NCBI RefSeq assembly: GCF_002111595.1 | Contig: NZ_LUTN01000001.1 | Span: 267,569-331,568, forward strand | From: Lonsdalea britannica | Lineage (GTDB): Bacteria; Pseudomonadota; Gammaproteobacteria; Enterobacterales; Enterobacteriaceae | Length of the DNA stretch: 64,000 nt | Direction of reading: 5' to 3' | Notes under the pieces: model-generated | Databases searched by the model: none | What the model was told of the DNA's origin: nothing | What the model saw: only the letters and a program-made list of their open reading frames with translations | Position numbers and translations under genes: made by a program | Shown: positions 27,327 to 35,868 of the stretch, piece by piece | Layout of the letters: every line of letters starts with the position of its first letter | How positions within the stretch are numbered: the first letter of the stretch is position 1

Positions 27327-28448
27327 TTAAACCAGCGTCTTCAGCGCCTCGGGGGTGAAATCTTCCAATGCGTCCTGCCGGCCCGTTTTGATTTTGGTGA
27401 CCCAGTTCGGATCGCTCAACAAAGCGCGGCCGACGGCAATCAAATCAAACTCGTCACGTTCCATCCGCTCAACCAGATTGTCGAGATTATCCGGTTTGGC
27501 GCCTTCACCGGCAAAAGCGCTCATGAAGTCGCTCGACAGGCCAACGGAACCGACGCTGATTGTCGCCGCCCCGGTCAGTTTCTTCGCCCAACCGGCAAAG
27601 TTTAGTCCTTTTTCCCCGTCTACTTCTGGAAACTCAGGTTCCCAGAACCGCCGCTGTGAACAGTGAAGGATATCGACACCGGCATCCACCAACGGAACCA
27701 GCCAGTCCGCCATTTCCTCAGGCGTTGGCGCGAGACGCGCCGCGTAGTCTTGTTGCTTCCACTGACTGACGCGCAGGATGAGAGGGAAGTCAGGCCCGAC
27801 CGCTTTACGCATAGCCTTCACAATCTCGGCCGCGAAACGGGAGCGCTGTTTCAGCGTCGCGCCGCCGTAGCCGTCCGTGCGCAGGTTGGTCCCCGCCCAG
27901 AAAAACTGATCGATCAGATAACCGTGTGCGCCGTGAATTTCCGCGACGTCAAAGCCCAGACGCTTGGCGTCGGCCGCGGCCTGACCGAAGGCGGCGACCG
28001 TATCGGCGATATCTTCCTCGCTCATCGCCACACCGCGCGGTTGATCGGGGGCAATCAGGCCGGAAGGACTTTCCACCTCGGCATCCGGCGTCCAGTCCGT
28101 CAAAAAGCTGACGGTGGAGCCTGTGTGCCACAGCTGCGGCCCCATTTTTCCGCCTGCGGCATGAACATCGTCGATGACTCGTTTCCAGCCCGCTAAGGCT
28201 TTCTCACCGTGGAAAAAGGGGATTTGAGCGTCGTTGCGTGAAGCCGGTCGGTCGATGACCGTGCCTTCAGAAAGAATCAGGCCCACCTCGCCTTCGGCGC
28301 GGCGTTGGTAATAGGCCGCGATGTGTTCATCCGGTACGCCGCCGACGGCGAATGAACGGGTCATTGGCGCCATCACGATGCGGTTTTTCAGGGTGAGATT
28401 TTTAAAATGAAAAGGCTGAAACAGGACGTCGACTTTGGATGAAGCCAT
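27327..28448 (-). CDS. Old Yellow Enzyme family NADH:flavin oxidoreductase
   Basis: 373 residues, a single-domain FMN TIM barrel. Motifs: LKNRIVMAPMTRSF at the N-terminus, QLWHTG near 125, the HGAHGYLIDQF substrate motif near 180, then NLRTDGYGG and the phosphate-binding end (VGRALLSDP). It reduces activated C=C bonds (enones, nitroolefins), with no physiological substrate evident. It is divergent from an HxlR regulator, a common OYE arrangement for electrophile-inducible detoxification. GGAGAG precedes ATG 28448. Confidence 0.9.
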   Translation of the reverse strand: MASSKVDVLFQPFHFKNLTLKNRIVMAPMTRSFAVGGVPDEHIAAYYQRRAEGEVGLILSEGTVIDRPASRNDAQIPFFHGEKALAGWKRVIDDVHAAGGKMGPQLWHTGSTVSFLTDWTPDAEVESPSGLIAPDQPRGVAMSEEDIADTVAAFGQAAADAKRLGFDVAEIHGAHGYLIDQFFWAGTNLRTDGYGGATLKQRSRFAAEIVKAMRKAVGPDFPLILRVSQWKQQDYAARLAPTPEEMADWLVPLVDAGVDILHCSQRRFWEPEFPEVDGEKGLNFAGWAKKLTGAATISVGSVGLSSDFMSAFAGEGAKPDNLDNLVERMERDEFDLIAVGRALLSDPNWVTKIKTGRQDALEDFTPEALKTLV

Positions 28449-28481
28449 AGTATCTCTCCGGTTAGGTTAGCGCCGTTTATA

Positions 28482-28528
28482 GTATATTATGTATACCACT
28501 CGTCAATCAGGTACCCTGATGCTACCTG
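28482..28528. promoter_or_regulatory. Two operator-like palindromes between the OYE and HxlR genes
   Basis: GTATA-TTATG-TATAC at 28482-28496 and CAGGTA-N9-TACCTG at 28508-28528. Both lie in the 100-bp divergent region and are the obvious candidate sites for the HxlR protein. Confidence 0.45.
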
Positions 28529-28548
28529 GTATCTTTGAGGAAACTTCG

Positions 28549-28926
28549 ATGCTGAAACAAGCGGCAGACTGCTCCCTAACGCCATGCCCCCATCGCCTGC
28601 TGCTCGACCAGATAGCGGATAAATGGTCAGTGCTGATCCTTGATTCGCTATGTGAAAAACCGTTGCGTTTTAACGTGCTGAAACGCGAGCTGAGAGGCAT
28701 CACCCAAAAGTCGCTAACGCAAACTCTCCGGCGGCTGCAACGCAACGGCATCATCACGCGGCGAATTATCACCACGTCACCTATTGCGGTGGAATATGAA
28801 ATAACCCCGTTAGGCCGCACGCTGAAGGAACCTATCGAGGCGCTGTGCGCATGGACCCGGAATTATCTCCCTCAGGTTGAAGCTGCGCGGCAGGCGTTTG
28901 ATGAGGGGGAGGGGAGCGCGCAATGA
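28549..28926 (+). CDS. HxlR-family transcriptional regulator
   Basis: 125 residues from ATG 28549 with GAGG upstream. Winged helix of the HxlR/YodB group: an N-terminal redox-active-looking cysteine (CSLTPCPHRLLLDQIADKWSVLIL), LKRELRGITQKSLTQTLRRLQRNGIITR and VEYEITPLGRTL. Such regulators sense electrophiles or oxidants through the N-terminal cysteine and usually repress a neighbouring reductase, here the divergent OYE gene. Confidence 0.9.
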   Translation: MLKQAADCSLTPCPHRLLLDQIADKWSVLILDSLCEKPLRFNVLKRELRGITQKSLTQTLRRLQRNGIITRRIITTSPIAVEYEITPLGRTLKEPIEALCAWTRNYLPQVEAARQAFDEGEGSAQ

Positions 28927-28993
28927 TCCTCGGTAAGCGCCGCGTAGGCAGGCGTTAACTCATGAGGGTATCTGTCGCTTGATGCCAGAAAGC

Positions 28994-29027
28994 AAAAGGC
29001 CGCTTCAGTTTCCTAAAGCGGCCTTTT
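28994..29027. terminator. Bidirectional terminator between HxlR and YjfB genes
   Basis: AAAAGGCCGCTT pairs with AAAGCGGCCTTTT across a short loop, with A and T runs on either side. The two genes converge on it. Confidence 0.75.
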
Positions 29028-29064
29028 AGTTTTGATTTCGCCGATCAGCCAATCAAAACGCTAT

Positions 29065-29253
29065 TCAGGCGGTGGTATTGATATTACGTCCCACCGCCGG
29101 ATTCGCAGGTAACTGCGGGATAGAGTTGAGAAGGCTGGCTGCGGTGGACTCTTGGTTATCCAAGGTCTTTTTCAGTAGAGCGGTACTCACCTGGCTACTA
29201 AGTTCTTGGCTATCAAGGCTGGTAGCCAGTGAAGCGATTTGCGATACATCCAT
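29065..29253 (-). CDS. YjfB-family small protein
   Basis: 62 residues. The opening MDVSQIASLATSL, the helix TALLKKTLDNQESTAASLL and the end PAVGRNINTTA are the conserved features of the YjfB family (annotated as putative motility protein in Bacillus). The function is unknown and no flagellar gene is nearby. GGAG precedes the ATG at 29253. Confidence 0.82.
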   Translation of the reverse strand: MDVSQIASLATSLDSQELSSQVSTALLKKTLDNQESTAASLLNSIPQLPANPAVGRNINTTA

Positions 29254-29634
29254 ATTGTTCTCCTATTCAATATAAGAAAAAGGAACGAACTGCGACTTAA
29301 CTCTAAGCTTAAATTATCATCGGTAATTTGGTCATTAACTTTAAAAGAATAAGACACTCACCTGTATTCAGGGGGATGGCATATACCGCGTTAATGGCGT
29401 CGCTAAATCGCGCTTTATTGGATGCGGAAGCCGCACATATTAGGACAGATTTCACCTGCTAACATGATGAATAATAATATGAATAGGTCGTTGTTTTGAT
29501 CTATGAATTAAACAACGCGCAATGCGTTTTGGTACTGAAGTTGATCTCGCTAAGCGAAAGCATCGTATTCATATTTTGCGCACTTTACGCCTGTTCCGGT
29601 GCTAGCGAGCTTTGCACAGAAACATGTCTGGGCG
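29254..29634. other. Gene-free 380 bp upstream of the YjfB gene
   Basis: AT-rich leader region. It should contain the promoter of the YjfB gene, but no clear -35/-10 pair was singled out. Nothing coding was recognised. Confidence 0.4.
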
Positions 29635-30036
29635 TTATTGCTGACGCGCTGGAATTCGGGCAATCACCTTGATTTCAAAATCGAATCCCGCCAGCCAGTT
29701 AACACCTACGGCAGTCCAGTTTGGATAAGGAGGTTGAGGAAAAATAACGTTTTTCACCCGCATAAACGTCGAAAATTGATTATCAGGGTCCGTATGGAAA
29801 GTGGTCACGTCCACCAGATCGTCAAATGTACATCCTGCGGCGGCAAGAGTTGCCTTGAGGTTATCGAAAGCAAGCTGTACCTGTGCGGCGTAATCCGGCT
29901 CCGGCGTACCGTCCGGGCGGCTGCCGACCTGACCAGAAACAAACAGCATATCGCCTGAGCGCATTGCTGCGGAATAACCGTGTTCTTCATAAAGCGCATG
30001 GCGGCCAGCGGGAAAAATGGGTTCAGGTTGGGTCAT
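29635..30036 (-). CDS. Rid (YjgF/YER057c/UK114) family protein lacking the catalytic arginine
   Basis: 133 residues with the Rid fold markers YSAAMRSGDMLFVSGQVG and VQLAFDNLKATLAAAGCTFDDLVDVTTF. The arginine that makes RidA an imine/enamine deaminase (in a YPARTxV context) is replaced: here the stretch reads YPNWTAVGVNWLAG. It therefore belongs to one of the non-deaminase Rid subgroups. It is divergent from a TetR regulator with three palindromes between them, so the pair is probably co-regulated. Confidence 0.85.
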   Translation of the reverse strand: MTQPEPIFPAGRHALYEEHGYSAAMRSGDMLFVSGQVGSRPDGTPEPDYAAQVQLAFDNLKATLAAAGCTFDDLVDVTTFHTDPDNQFSTFMRVKNVIFPQPPYPNWTAVGVNWLAGFDFEIKVIARIPARQQ

Positions 30037-30094
30037 CGTGTTTCCTTTTTCTTTAATCAGCGTGTCGTGGGCAATGCAAGGCGCGTGTAAGTGA

Positions 30095-30166
30095 TTTAAT
30101 ATACGCGGCGTATATTAAAACTAGCACACATACGGAGCGTATGTAAAATTGCATACGTCACGTATG
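30095..30166. promoter_or_regulatory. Three tandem palindromic operators, TetR-type
   Basis: Three sites with the same core: TATACG-CGG-CGTATA (in a 25-bp perfect palindrome at 30095-30119), CATACG-GAG-CGTATG (30129-30143) and CATACG-TCA-CGTATG (30152-30166). They occupy the region between the Rid gene and the TetR gene, the last one 15 bp before the TetR start. Confidence 0.75.
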
Positions 30167-30181
30167 TGAAAAGGAGATCGC

Positions 30182-30784
30182 ATGGTTGCTAAACGCCGTA
30201 CTCAAAAAATGGAAGAGAATCGCGTCAAATTAATCGCGGCAGGGCGAAAAGCATTCGCTGACAAGGGGTTTGCCGCCGCATCTATGGATGACCTGACCGC
30301 GAGCGTCGGTTTGACTCGTGGGGCGCTATATCACAATTTTGGCGATAAGAAAGGATTGCTGGCCGCAGTTGTCGCGCAGGTTGATGGTGAAATGGCGCAA
30401 CGCGCGAAAGCGGCTGCGGCCTCTGCCGATGACGATTGGGAGAGACTTTTGGCCGAAGGCATTGCTTATATCCAGATGGCGCTGGATGCAGAAGTGCGCC
30501 GCATCGTTCTTCTCGATGGTCCGGCTTTTCTCGGCGACCCCTCACAATGGCCCAGCCAGAACAGCTGCCTGGAGTCCACCCGACAGAGTATTGAAAATAT
30601 GATAGAACGCGGCGTGCTCAAATCTGTAAACGCGGATGCCGCTGCACATCTGTTAAATAGCGCCGCGATGAACGCCGCACTTTGGATAGCGACGAGCGAC
30701 GATCCGCAGCAGGCGCTCCCAAAAATGATTGAGGTATTCACGTTACTGGCAAGTGGCTTACGCGATGGTGCTCACGAAAAATAG
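30182..30784 (+). CDS. TetR-family repressor
   Basis: 200 residues. Typical TetR N-terminus: RVKLIAAGRKAFADKGFAAA followed by SMDDLTASVGLTRGALYHNFGDKKGLL. The C-terminal ligand domain includes VRRIVLLDGPAFLGDPSQW, resembling the TetR_C YfiR/AcrR-like group. ATG 30182 has AAGGAG upstream. It very probably binds the three palindromes immediately before it, repressing itself and the divergent Rid gene. The 3' end abuts an IS relic but the protein appears complete. Confidence 0.9.
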   Translation: MVAKRRTQKMEENRVKLIAAGRKAFADKGFAAASMDDLTASVGLTRGALYHNFGDKKGLLAAVVAQVDGEMAQRAKAAAASADDDWERLLAEGIAYIQMALDAEVRRIVLLDGPAFLGDPSQWPSQNSCLESTRQSIENMIERGVLKSVNADAAAHLLNSAAMNAALWIATSDDPQQALPKMIEVFTLLASGLRDGAHEK

Positions 30785-30787
30785 TGG

Positions 30788-31170
30788 ATACCCCTATCCA
30801 AACCTCGTGTGGGGCATGGATTTTGTCTCTGACGCCTTGTTCTACGGGCGTCGGTTGCATCTGCTGACAGTGATTGACCTCCATCCACGCGAATGTTTGG
30901 GGATCTGCATGGGTCAGAATCTTCGCTCAAGCGAAGTTGCAGCGATGCTGAACAGCATAGCGCTCAGGCGACCTTCGCCACAGTTACTTGAAAACCGACA
31001 ATGGTTCTGAATTTGCAGGGAAAATGCTGGATAAATGGGGGTAAGAACGGGCGGTAAGGATTGACTTTTCCCGACCCGGGCCCCCCACAGATAATGCCAC
31101 GGTGGAGTCTTTTAACGGCAGGCTGCGGCAGGAGTGCCTGAATGAGAACGTCACGCCCGTTGACCGCTCG
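30788..31170 (+). mobile_element. IS3-family transposase relic (integrase core only)
   Basis: Decayed DDE transposase fragment. One frame gives LVWGMDFVSDALFYGRRL and GICMGQNLRSSEVAAML (first Asp). After a frameshift near 30987 comes KTDNGSEFAGKMLDKW (second Asp), an in-frame TAA at the position of a conserved Tyr, then DNATVESFNGRLRQECLNE (Glu). OrfA, the N-terminal half and recognisable inverted repeats are missing. It marks an old insertion at the left side of the indigoidine region. Confidence 0.8.
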
Positions 31171-31196
31171 CATCTGACAGTCAACACAGAAAACAA

Positions 31197-31230
31197 AAAG
31201 CCCGCTTAAGTTTCCCTGCGCGGGCTTTTC
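31197..31230 (+). terminator. Terminator-like hairpin, near copy of the tRNA-Asn terminator
   Basis: AAAAGCCCGC pairs with GCGCGGGCTTTT. The upstream arm and loop (CCCGCTTAAGTTTCC) and the preceding AAAACAAAAA are shared with the hairpin at 41395-41429. Confidence 0.65.
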
Positions 31231-31367
31231 TCATTGGAGATTCTCGCGCTGGGACAGTCTCTGTCAGTCACGGGCTAATGAGCCCATGACCTTGATTGAG
31301 TCTCATAACAAAGCCAGTCCAGGGAGATAGATTTTACGGCGTTCGATCTGACTGATTGCCCTCAAAT

Positions 31368-32306
31368 TCAGAGAGTTGGATGTTCAGCAGATTTATATTC
31401 ATACCGTTTTCGGTACGCTGAATCCTCATCAAAAGCGCGTAAGAAAAAATCCAGTAACAGACGCATTTTTTCCGGCATAAAGCGGCGGTGTGGATAGACC
31501 GCAAAAATATGATGCTGCGGCAGCAGATAACCGGGGAGCAGGGGCACGAGCCGACCGTCAGCCAGCGCCGGGCCAACGATGAATGTCGGCATCTGAGCGA
31601 TCCCAGTCCCGGTCAGCAAGGCTTCATACAGTACCTCACTATTGTTTACCTTATAGTTGCCACGGGGGAAGACACGCTCCTGGCCATACGGGCCATCAAA
31701 GGTCCAGGCCGCGCCACCACGATAATAAGAATAGAGCAGGCAGTTATGCTTATTTAATTCATCTGGCGTGTTGGGTGTGCCGTACTGGTGAAGATACTGG
31801 GGGGAGGCGCAAAGAACGCTGGTACAGGGTGACAAAGGGCGGGCGATAAGGGAAGAGTCACTGAGCTGTCCAATACGAATCCCCATATCGAATCCCTCAC
31901 CGACTAAATCCACCATCCTGTCGTCCATTGACATATGCAGTTCGATTTGTGGGTTTTGCTGCAGAAACCGCGGAATAAGCGGAGAGATATGTAGCCTGCC
32001 GAATACCATCGGAACGGTTATCCGCAACAGACCTTGCGCGGTGTCCTGCATTTTGGATATCGCGTCCTGCCCCTCCTTGACCAGCAAATTAGCGGCCCTG
32101 GCATATTCATAATATTTCAGGCCGGCTTCTGTCAGGCTGATTTTACGCGTGGTTCTGTTTAGTAATCTGATACCGAGTTCGTCTTCGAACTGGCTGATTC
32201 GTTTACTCACTGCGGACTTAGTGACCGCCAGTTTACGGGCTGCGCTCGAGAAGCTTCCTGTTTCAACCACCGCAATGAAAAACGGAATTGTATCGAAATT
32301 ATCCAT
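31368..32306 (-). CDS. LysR-family regulator
   Basis: 312 residues from ATG 32306 (MDNFDTIPFFIAVVETGSF); an in-frame GTG 15 bp upstream is an alternative start. HTH: FSSAARKLAVTKSAVSKRISQFEDELGIRLLNRTTRKISLT. The C-terminal substrate-binding domain contains HISPLIPRFLQQNPQIELHM, the CrgA/DmlR-like subgroup. It is divergent from the YdcZ-type transporter pair 105 bp away and is the likely regulator of those genes. A link to the indigoidine genes is possible but not shown. Confidence 0.9.
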   Translation of the reverse strand: MDNFDTIPFFIAVVETGSFSSAARKLAVTKSAVSKRISQFEDELGIRLLNRTTRKISLTEAGLKYYEYARAANLLVKEGQDAISKMQDTAQGLLRITVPMVFGRLHISPLIPRFLQQNPQIELHMSMDDRMVDLVGEGFDMGIRIGQLSDSSLIARPLSPCTSVLCASPQYLHQYGTPNTPDELNKHNCLLYSYYRGGAAWTFDGPYGQERVFPRGNYKVNNSEVLYEALLTGTGIAQMPTFIVGPALADGRLVPLLPGYLLPQHHIFAVYPHRRFMPEKMRLLLDFFLRAFDEDSAYRKRYEYKSAEHPTL

Positions 32307-32410
32307 TTTATTGGCAACCACTCGTAAACAATGTGTTTCTTTCGGATTGGCTTATACCTTATCTGATTTTTTTTTAAAATATTACTGAATTGTTCAGGAG
32401 TGTTTAAGTT

Positions 32411-32869
32411 ATGCGTACCACTGGCGGTATTCTCTCACTGGCTGTCGGCGCGGGGGTGTTGCTAACCGTAATGATCACGACTAACAGCTACCTTGCGACA
32501 TGGAATTCACCGCTGATAGCCTCCTGGTTTGCGCATGGTTCGGGCGCTATCGTCGCCTGGCTGTTGCTGTTGGGATTGAGCAGACGCAAAAACGTTTTTG
32601 CGCATCCCGGACAGGGTAAAGCGCCGACGTGGAGCTATCTCGGCGGGATCCCCGGGGCCTTCACGGTACTATTGGCGGCCATTGCGGTAAACAGCCCACT
32701 AGAACTTGCCGGAACACTGGGACTCATGCTCACGGGGCAGATCATTTTCGGTTTGTTATCGGACCTGCGAGGATGGTTTGGCGTCATCAAGTGCCGCTTT
32801 TCTGGGCTGGATCTTCTCTCTCTCTCGCTCATCCTAAGCGGCAGCGCGTTGCTGATAATATATAGATAA
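32411..32869 (+). CDS. YdcZ/DUF606-type DMT transporter, subunit 1
   Basis: 152 residues with about five membrane segments (GGILSLAVGAGVLLTVMITT at the N-terminus; FTVLLAAIAVNSPLELAGTLGLM). Short five-TM proteins of the DUF606 (YdcZ) family of the drug/metabolite superfamily often occur in tandem pairs that probably form heterodimers. It is followed after 4 bp by a second such gene. Substrate unknown. Confidence 0.78.
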   Translation: MRTTGGILSLAVGAGVLLTVMITTNSYLATWNSPLIASWFAHGSGAIVAWLLLLGLSRRKNVFAHPGQGKAPTWSYLGGIPGAFTVLLAAIAVNSPLELAGTLGLMLTGQIIFGLLSDLRGWFGVIKCRFSGLDLLSLSLILSGSALLIIYR

Positions 32870-32873
32870 TCTT

Positions 32874-33352
32874 ATGATAACTTTCATCGTTATTGCTCTG
32901 TTTAATGGCGTATGTATCAGCCTGAGTCGCTCCATCAATGGTCGTCTGAGCATGGAGCGTAACGCTTTCTATGCTTCGTTGTGGAACCACATTGTCGGTT
33001 TTGTTTTCCTGACCATTATCATTGTCGTTCAGGGAAAGGCTTCTCCTCTTTTCATTTTGATGCGCCTTTTTATGCGTACTTAGGGGGGGCAATGGGGGCG
33101 CTGTTTGTGGCGATTAACAGCTTCGTATTGCCACGAGCCGGGTCGACACAGGCGGCATTGATGATTATCAGTGGTCAGATGATTTCCGGTGTGGTGATCG
33201 ATCAGATTATCCATCCAGCAAATAACGTGTGGCTTGATTTACTCGCGGTAGTGCTCATTATTTCAGGTATTTGGGTATCGAAAATATCATCGGCAAAAAA
33301 AAGCGCACAGCCGTTATTGTTTAAGGATAAACATAAAGAGAAAGATCTTTGA
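32874..33352 (+). pseudogene. YdcZ/DUF606-type DMT transporter, subunit 2, frameshifted near 33050
   Basis: The first frame (MITFIVIALFNGVCISLSRSI ... VVQGKASP) stops at 33083. The second frame, starting in HFDAPFYAYLGGAMGALFVA and ending at 33352, carries the remaining membrane segments, with the family-like AYLGGAMGALFVA and SFVLPRAG. Restoring one T in the TTTT at 33049-33052 gives a continuous ~159-residue protein. Broken as read, but no domain is missing. Confidence 0.75.
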
Positions 33353-33930
33353 TGATGCATGCGTCACGGTTTGGATTATTAGGGCGCGTTTCATCTACGC
33401 TCAACTTAGGCTGCGTCGATTTATTATCTGCCTGACGCAGTGGTCTATTCGTCTCCCTTCATCATCCTGCCGGCAATAACAGAGAAGCGCTTTCTGTTTC
33501 ATTTTTTTCACAATAATATCGGATTTAAGACCCCACTCCCGATGGCTTATGCTGGCGATTTAGGTGTGAAGATGAGTGGCTGCAGTCGCAATATAAAATG
33601 GTCTAATTATCGACTAAGCGTATTTTGCCGATGGGCTTGCTTCAAGTTGGCTATTATCCATAAGGTTTCTCTTAAATATGATGTGGGAGATGTGAGGGGA
33701 AAACTTACACTGATGATTATCACGGCAGGGTATTTGAAATCGGTAGTTGACGGGTAATCTATAGCCCATCGTTGGCATGAAAAACATAATAATTTCGATT
33801 TATATAAAAAAAATAAAACTGTTGAGTTAAAGGAAACTGTTATTTTCCTTGATATCAGCTAGTAAAATGTGACCAACCACATAATATCCATTCTACGGTT
33901 TATTAGGATATCAATGGAGTGGGTTGACTT
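33353..33930. other. Gene-poor 580 bp upstream of the indigoidine operon
   Basis: A 105-codon frame at 33440-33757 has no recognisable homology or good ribosome site and is not called. The last ~150 bp are AT-rich and probably hold the promoter of the tautomerase-indA-indB-indC genes. Confidence 0.45.
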
Positions 33931-34179
33931 ATGCCGCATATCAACATGAAGCATTTCCCGTCATTAACTAATAAACAGCGCGATGATCTCGCCAGTATCT
34001 TTATTCATGAAATAAGCCGTATTGTTAACTGCCCGCCTGAATTTATTTCTGTAGCTTTTGAGCCTGTCGAACCTGAAATATGGATGAATGACATTTATCA
34101 GAATGAAATATTACAGAAAAAGCAATTCACGCATACTTTTCCTAATTATAACGTCACCACGGAGAAGGCATCGAAATGA
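33931..34179 (+). CDS. 4-oxalocrotonate tautomerase-family protein, PptA-like
   Basis: 82 residues. Pro2 directly after the initiator Met ([21 protein letters not shown]) is the catalytic base of the family. Length and the C-terminal [17 protein letters not shown] resemble E. coli PptA (YdcE). Its stop overlaps the indA start by 4 bp, so it is the first gene of the pigment operon. A role in keto-enol handling of pathway intermediates is only conceivable. Confidence 0.82.
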   Translation: MPHINMKHFPSLTNKQRDDLASIFIHEISRIVNCPPEFISVAFEPVEPEIWMNDIYQNEILQKKQFTHTFPNYNVTTEKASK

Positions 34180-35116
34180 AACCGTATCGAAATACTGATT
34201 TATTATCTTATAGTGAAGAGGTCCTGGACGCATTAAATAGCGGGAAACCCGTTGTTGCGCTGGAGTCGACCTTTATTTCTCACGGCCTTCCCTATCCAGA
34301 AAATCTGGCCACAGCATTAAAAATAGAACAAGAGGTCAGACATCAAGGCGCTACTCCCGCTACTATCGGGCTGGAAAATGGCAAATTCCTCATTGGCATG
34401 ACAGAAAAAGAGATCGATCGCTTCGCTTCGGCGAAAGGTATTTCGAAAATCACCAGCCGGGATTTACCTGTTGTTATGGCGCAGCGTGGAATGGGCGCGA
34501 CGACGGTGGCTTCTTCGCTGGTGGCGGCAGAACTTGCAGGTATTGCGTTTCTTGCTTCCGCCGGCATTGGCGGGGTGCATCGTGGCGCAGAGAAAAGTAT
34601 GGATATATCCGCCGACCTTATTCAGTTTACCCGTTCGAAAGTGGCGGTGGTGTGCGCCGGAGCAAGAATATTTTGGATCTTGGCTTAACGCTGGAATATT
34701 TAGAAACGCAATGTGTCCCCATCATTTCCTGGCAGTCGGATGATTTTCCGGCTTTTTATTGCGAAAGCAGCGGATTCCGTAGTCCACATCGCATTGATGA
34801 CGACATGCAGGTCGCCAGTATTATTGAGCAACACTGGCGGCTGGGAAATAACAGCGCCGTACTGATTACTGCGCCTGTTAACAAAGCGGACGCGATCGAT
34901 CGCGATGAAGTTGAGGGTATTATTCAGCAGGCTGCGGAACAGGCTGAGCGGGAGGGTATTCACGGTCCCGGCGCAACGCCTTACCTGATGCGCGCGGTCG
35001 CCAAAGCGACTAAAGGCAAAACCGTCAAAGCCAATATTTCAGTCTTGATCAGCAATGCGGGTGTCGGGGCACGGCTGGCGGCTGCTCATGCGCGCCTCCT
35101 ACAGGGTGAGGTCTGA
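34176..35116 (+). pseudogene. indA: IndA, pseudouridine-5'-phosphate glycosidase (PsuG) family, frameshifted near 34664
   Basis: PsuG fold proteins cleave or form the C-glycosidic bond of pseudouridine 5'-phosphate; the homologue in indigoidine loci is IndA. The first part has [39 protein letters not shown] and [13 protein letters not shown]. After the frame change comes [28 protein letters not shown] and [12 protein letters not shown], all conserved family elements. One A missing in the AA at 34664-34665 (GCA-AAG-AAT expected) joins both frames into about 313 residues, the usual PsuG length. Starts with GGAGAAGG and an ATGA overlap with the tautomerase gene; 2 bp before indB. Confidence 0.87.
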
Positions 35117-35118
35117 AC

Positions 35119-35802
35119 ATGTCTCCGGTGCTGGCCATTTTCGACCTTGATGGAACATTAGTGGATACGCCCTCAGGCATTGTTCAGGCTTTCAGCAGTG
35201 TCTTGCGCGAGAACGGACGGCCCGCCATTCATCAACAGGATATCCGGCAAACTATTGGACTACCGCTGGAAATCGCCTTCACGCATTTGATGGATATTCC
35301 CGCCGAGGACTCGCGGATGCCGCAACTGGTGGCTGCATACCAGCAGGCTTTTCGTCAGCAGGTTCTGCCCCGGGCTGCGCAACTTGTTTTCCCTGGGGTT
35401 ATCGATGGGCTGAAAAAACTGCAGGCTCGTGGCGTTATCCTTACCGTGGCGACCAGTAAAGTGTCTAAAAGCGCGCATGCTTTGCTGGAAGCAGCAGGGT
35501 TATCACCTTTTTTTGCCAAAGTCCTGGGCGCTGATGATGTGGCTCATCCGAAACCCCATCCTGAAATGGCGCAGGTTTTGATGGCGGCCTTTCAGGTCCC
35601 CGCCGCCCAAACCTGTATGGTCGGCGATACTTCCCATGATTTGCTGATGGCGCAACAGGCGGGAATTATCGGGCTGGGAGTAGCGTGGGGCGTGCATAGC
35701 AGGGAACAACTCGGGCGACGGCAACCACGACAGATCGCCACCACTTTTGATCAAACAGTCGATGCGATTCTGACGATGCAAACTCAACGGGCGCCTGACT
35801 GA
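35119..35802 (+). CDS. indB: IndB, HAD-family phosphatase
   Basis: 227 residues. HAD motif I FDLDGTLVDTPSG at the N-terminus, motif II VATSKVSKSA near 113, motif III lysine and motif IV MVGDTSHDLLMAQQAG near 170. This is the phosphoglycolate-phosphatase-like group to which IndB of indigoidine clusters belongs. Two bp behind indA. IndA and IndB are accessory; in other systems IndC alone makes the pigment, and IndB-type phosphatases raise the yield. Confidence 0.87.
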   Translation: MSPVLAIFDLDGTLVDTPSGIVQAFSSVLRENGRPAIHQQDIRQTIGLPLEIAFTHLMDIPAEDSRMPQLVAAYQQAFRQQVLPRAAQLVFPGVIDGLKKLQARGVILTVATSKVSKSAHALLEAAGLSPFFAKVLGADDVAHPKPHPEMAQVLMAAFQVPAAQTCMVGDTSHDLLMAQQAGIIGLGVAWGVHSREQLGRRQPRQIATTFDQTVDAILTMQTQRAPD

Positions 35803-35868
35803 CCTTTAACCTCAGCAAAATAGCTTCAACAACAAAGTATTTTGCGTTTGCGAGTGGACGAATACGTT

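Noticed and set aside
33440..33757. 105-codon frame upstream of the tautomerase gene
   Set aside because: No recognisable motifs and no good start; probably chance.
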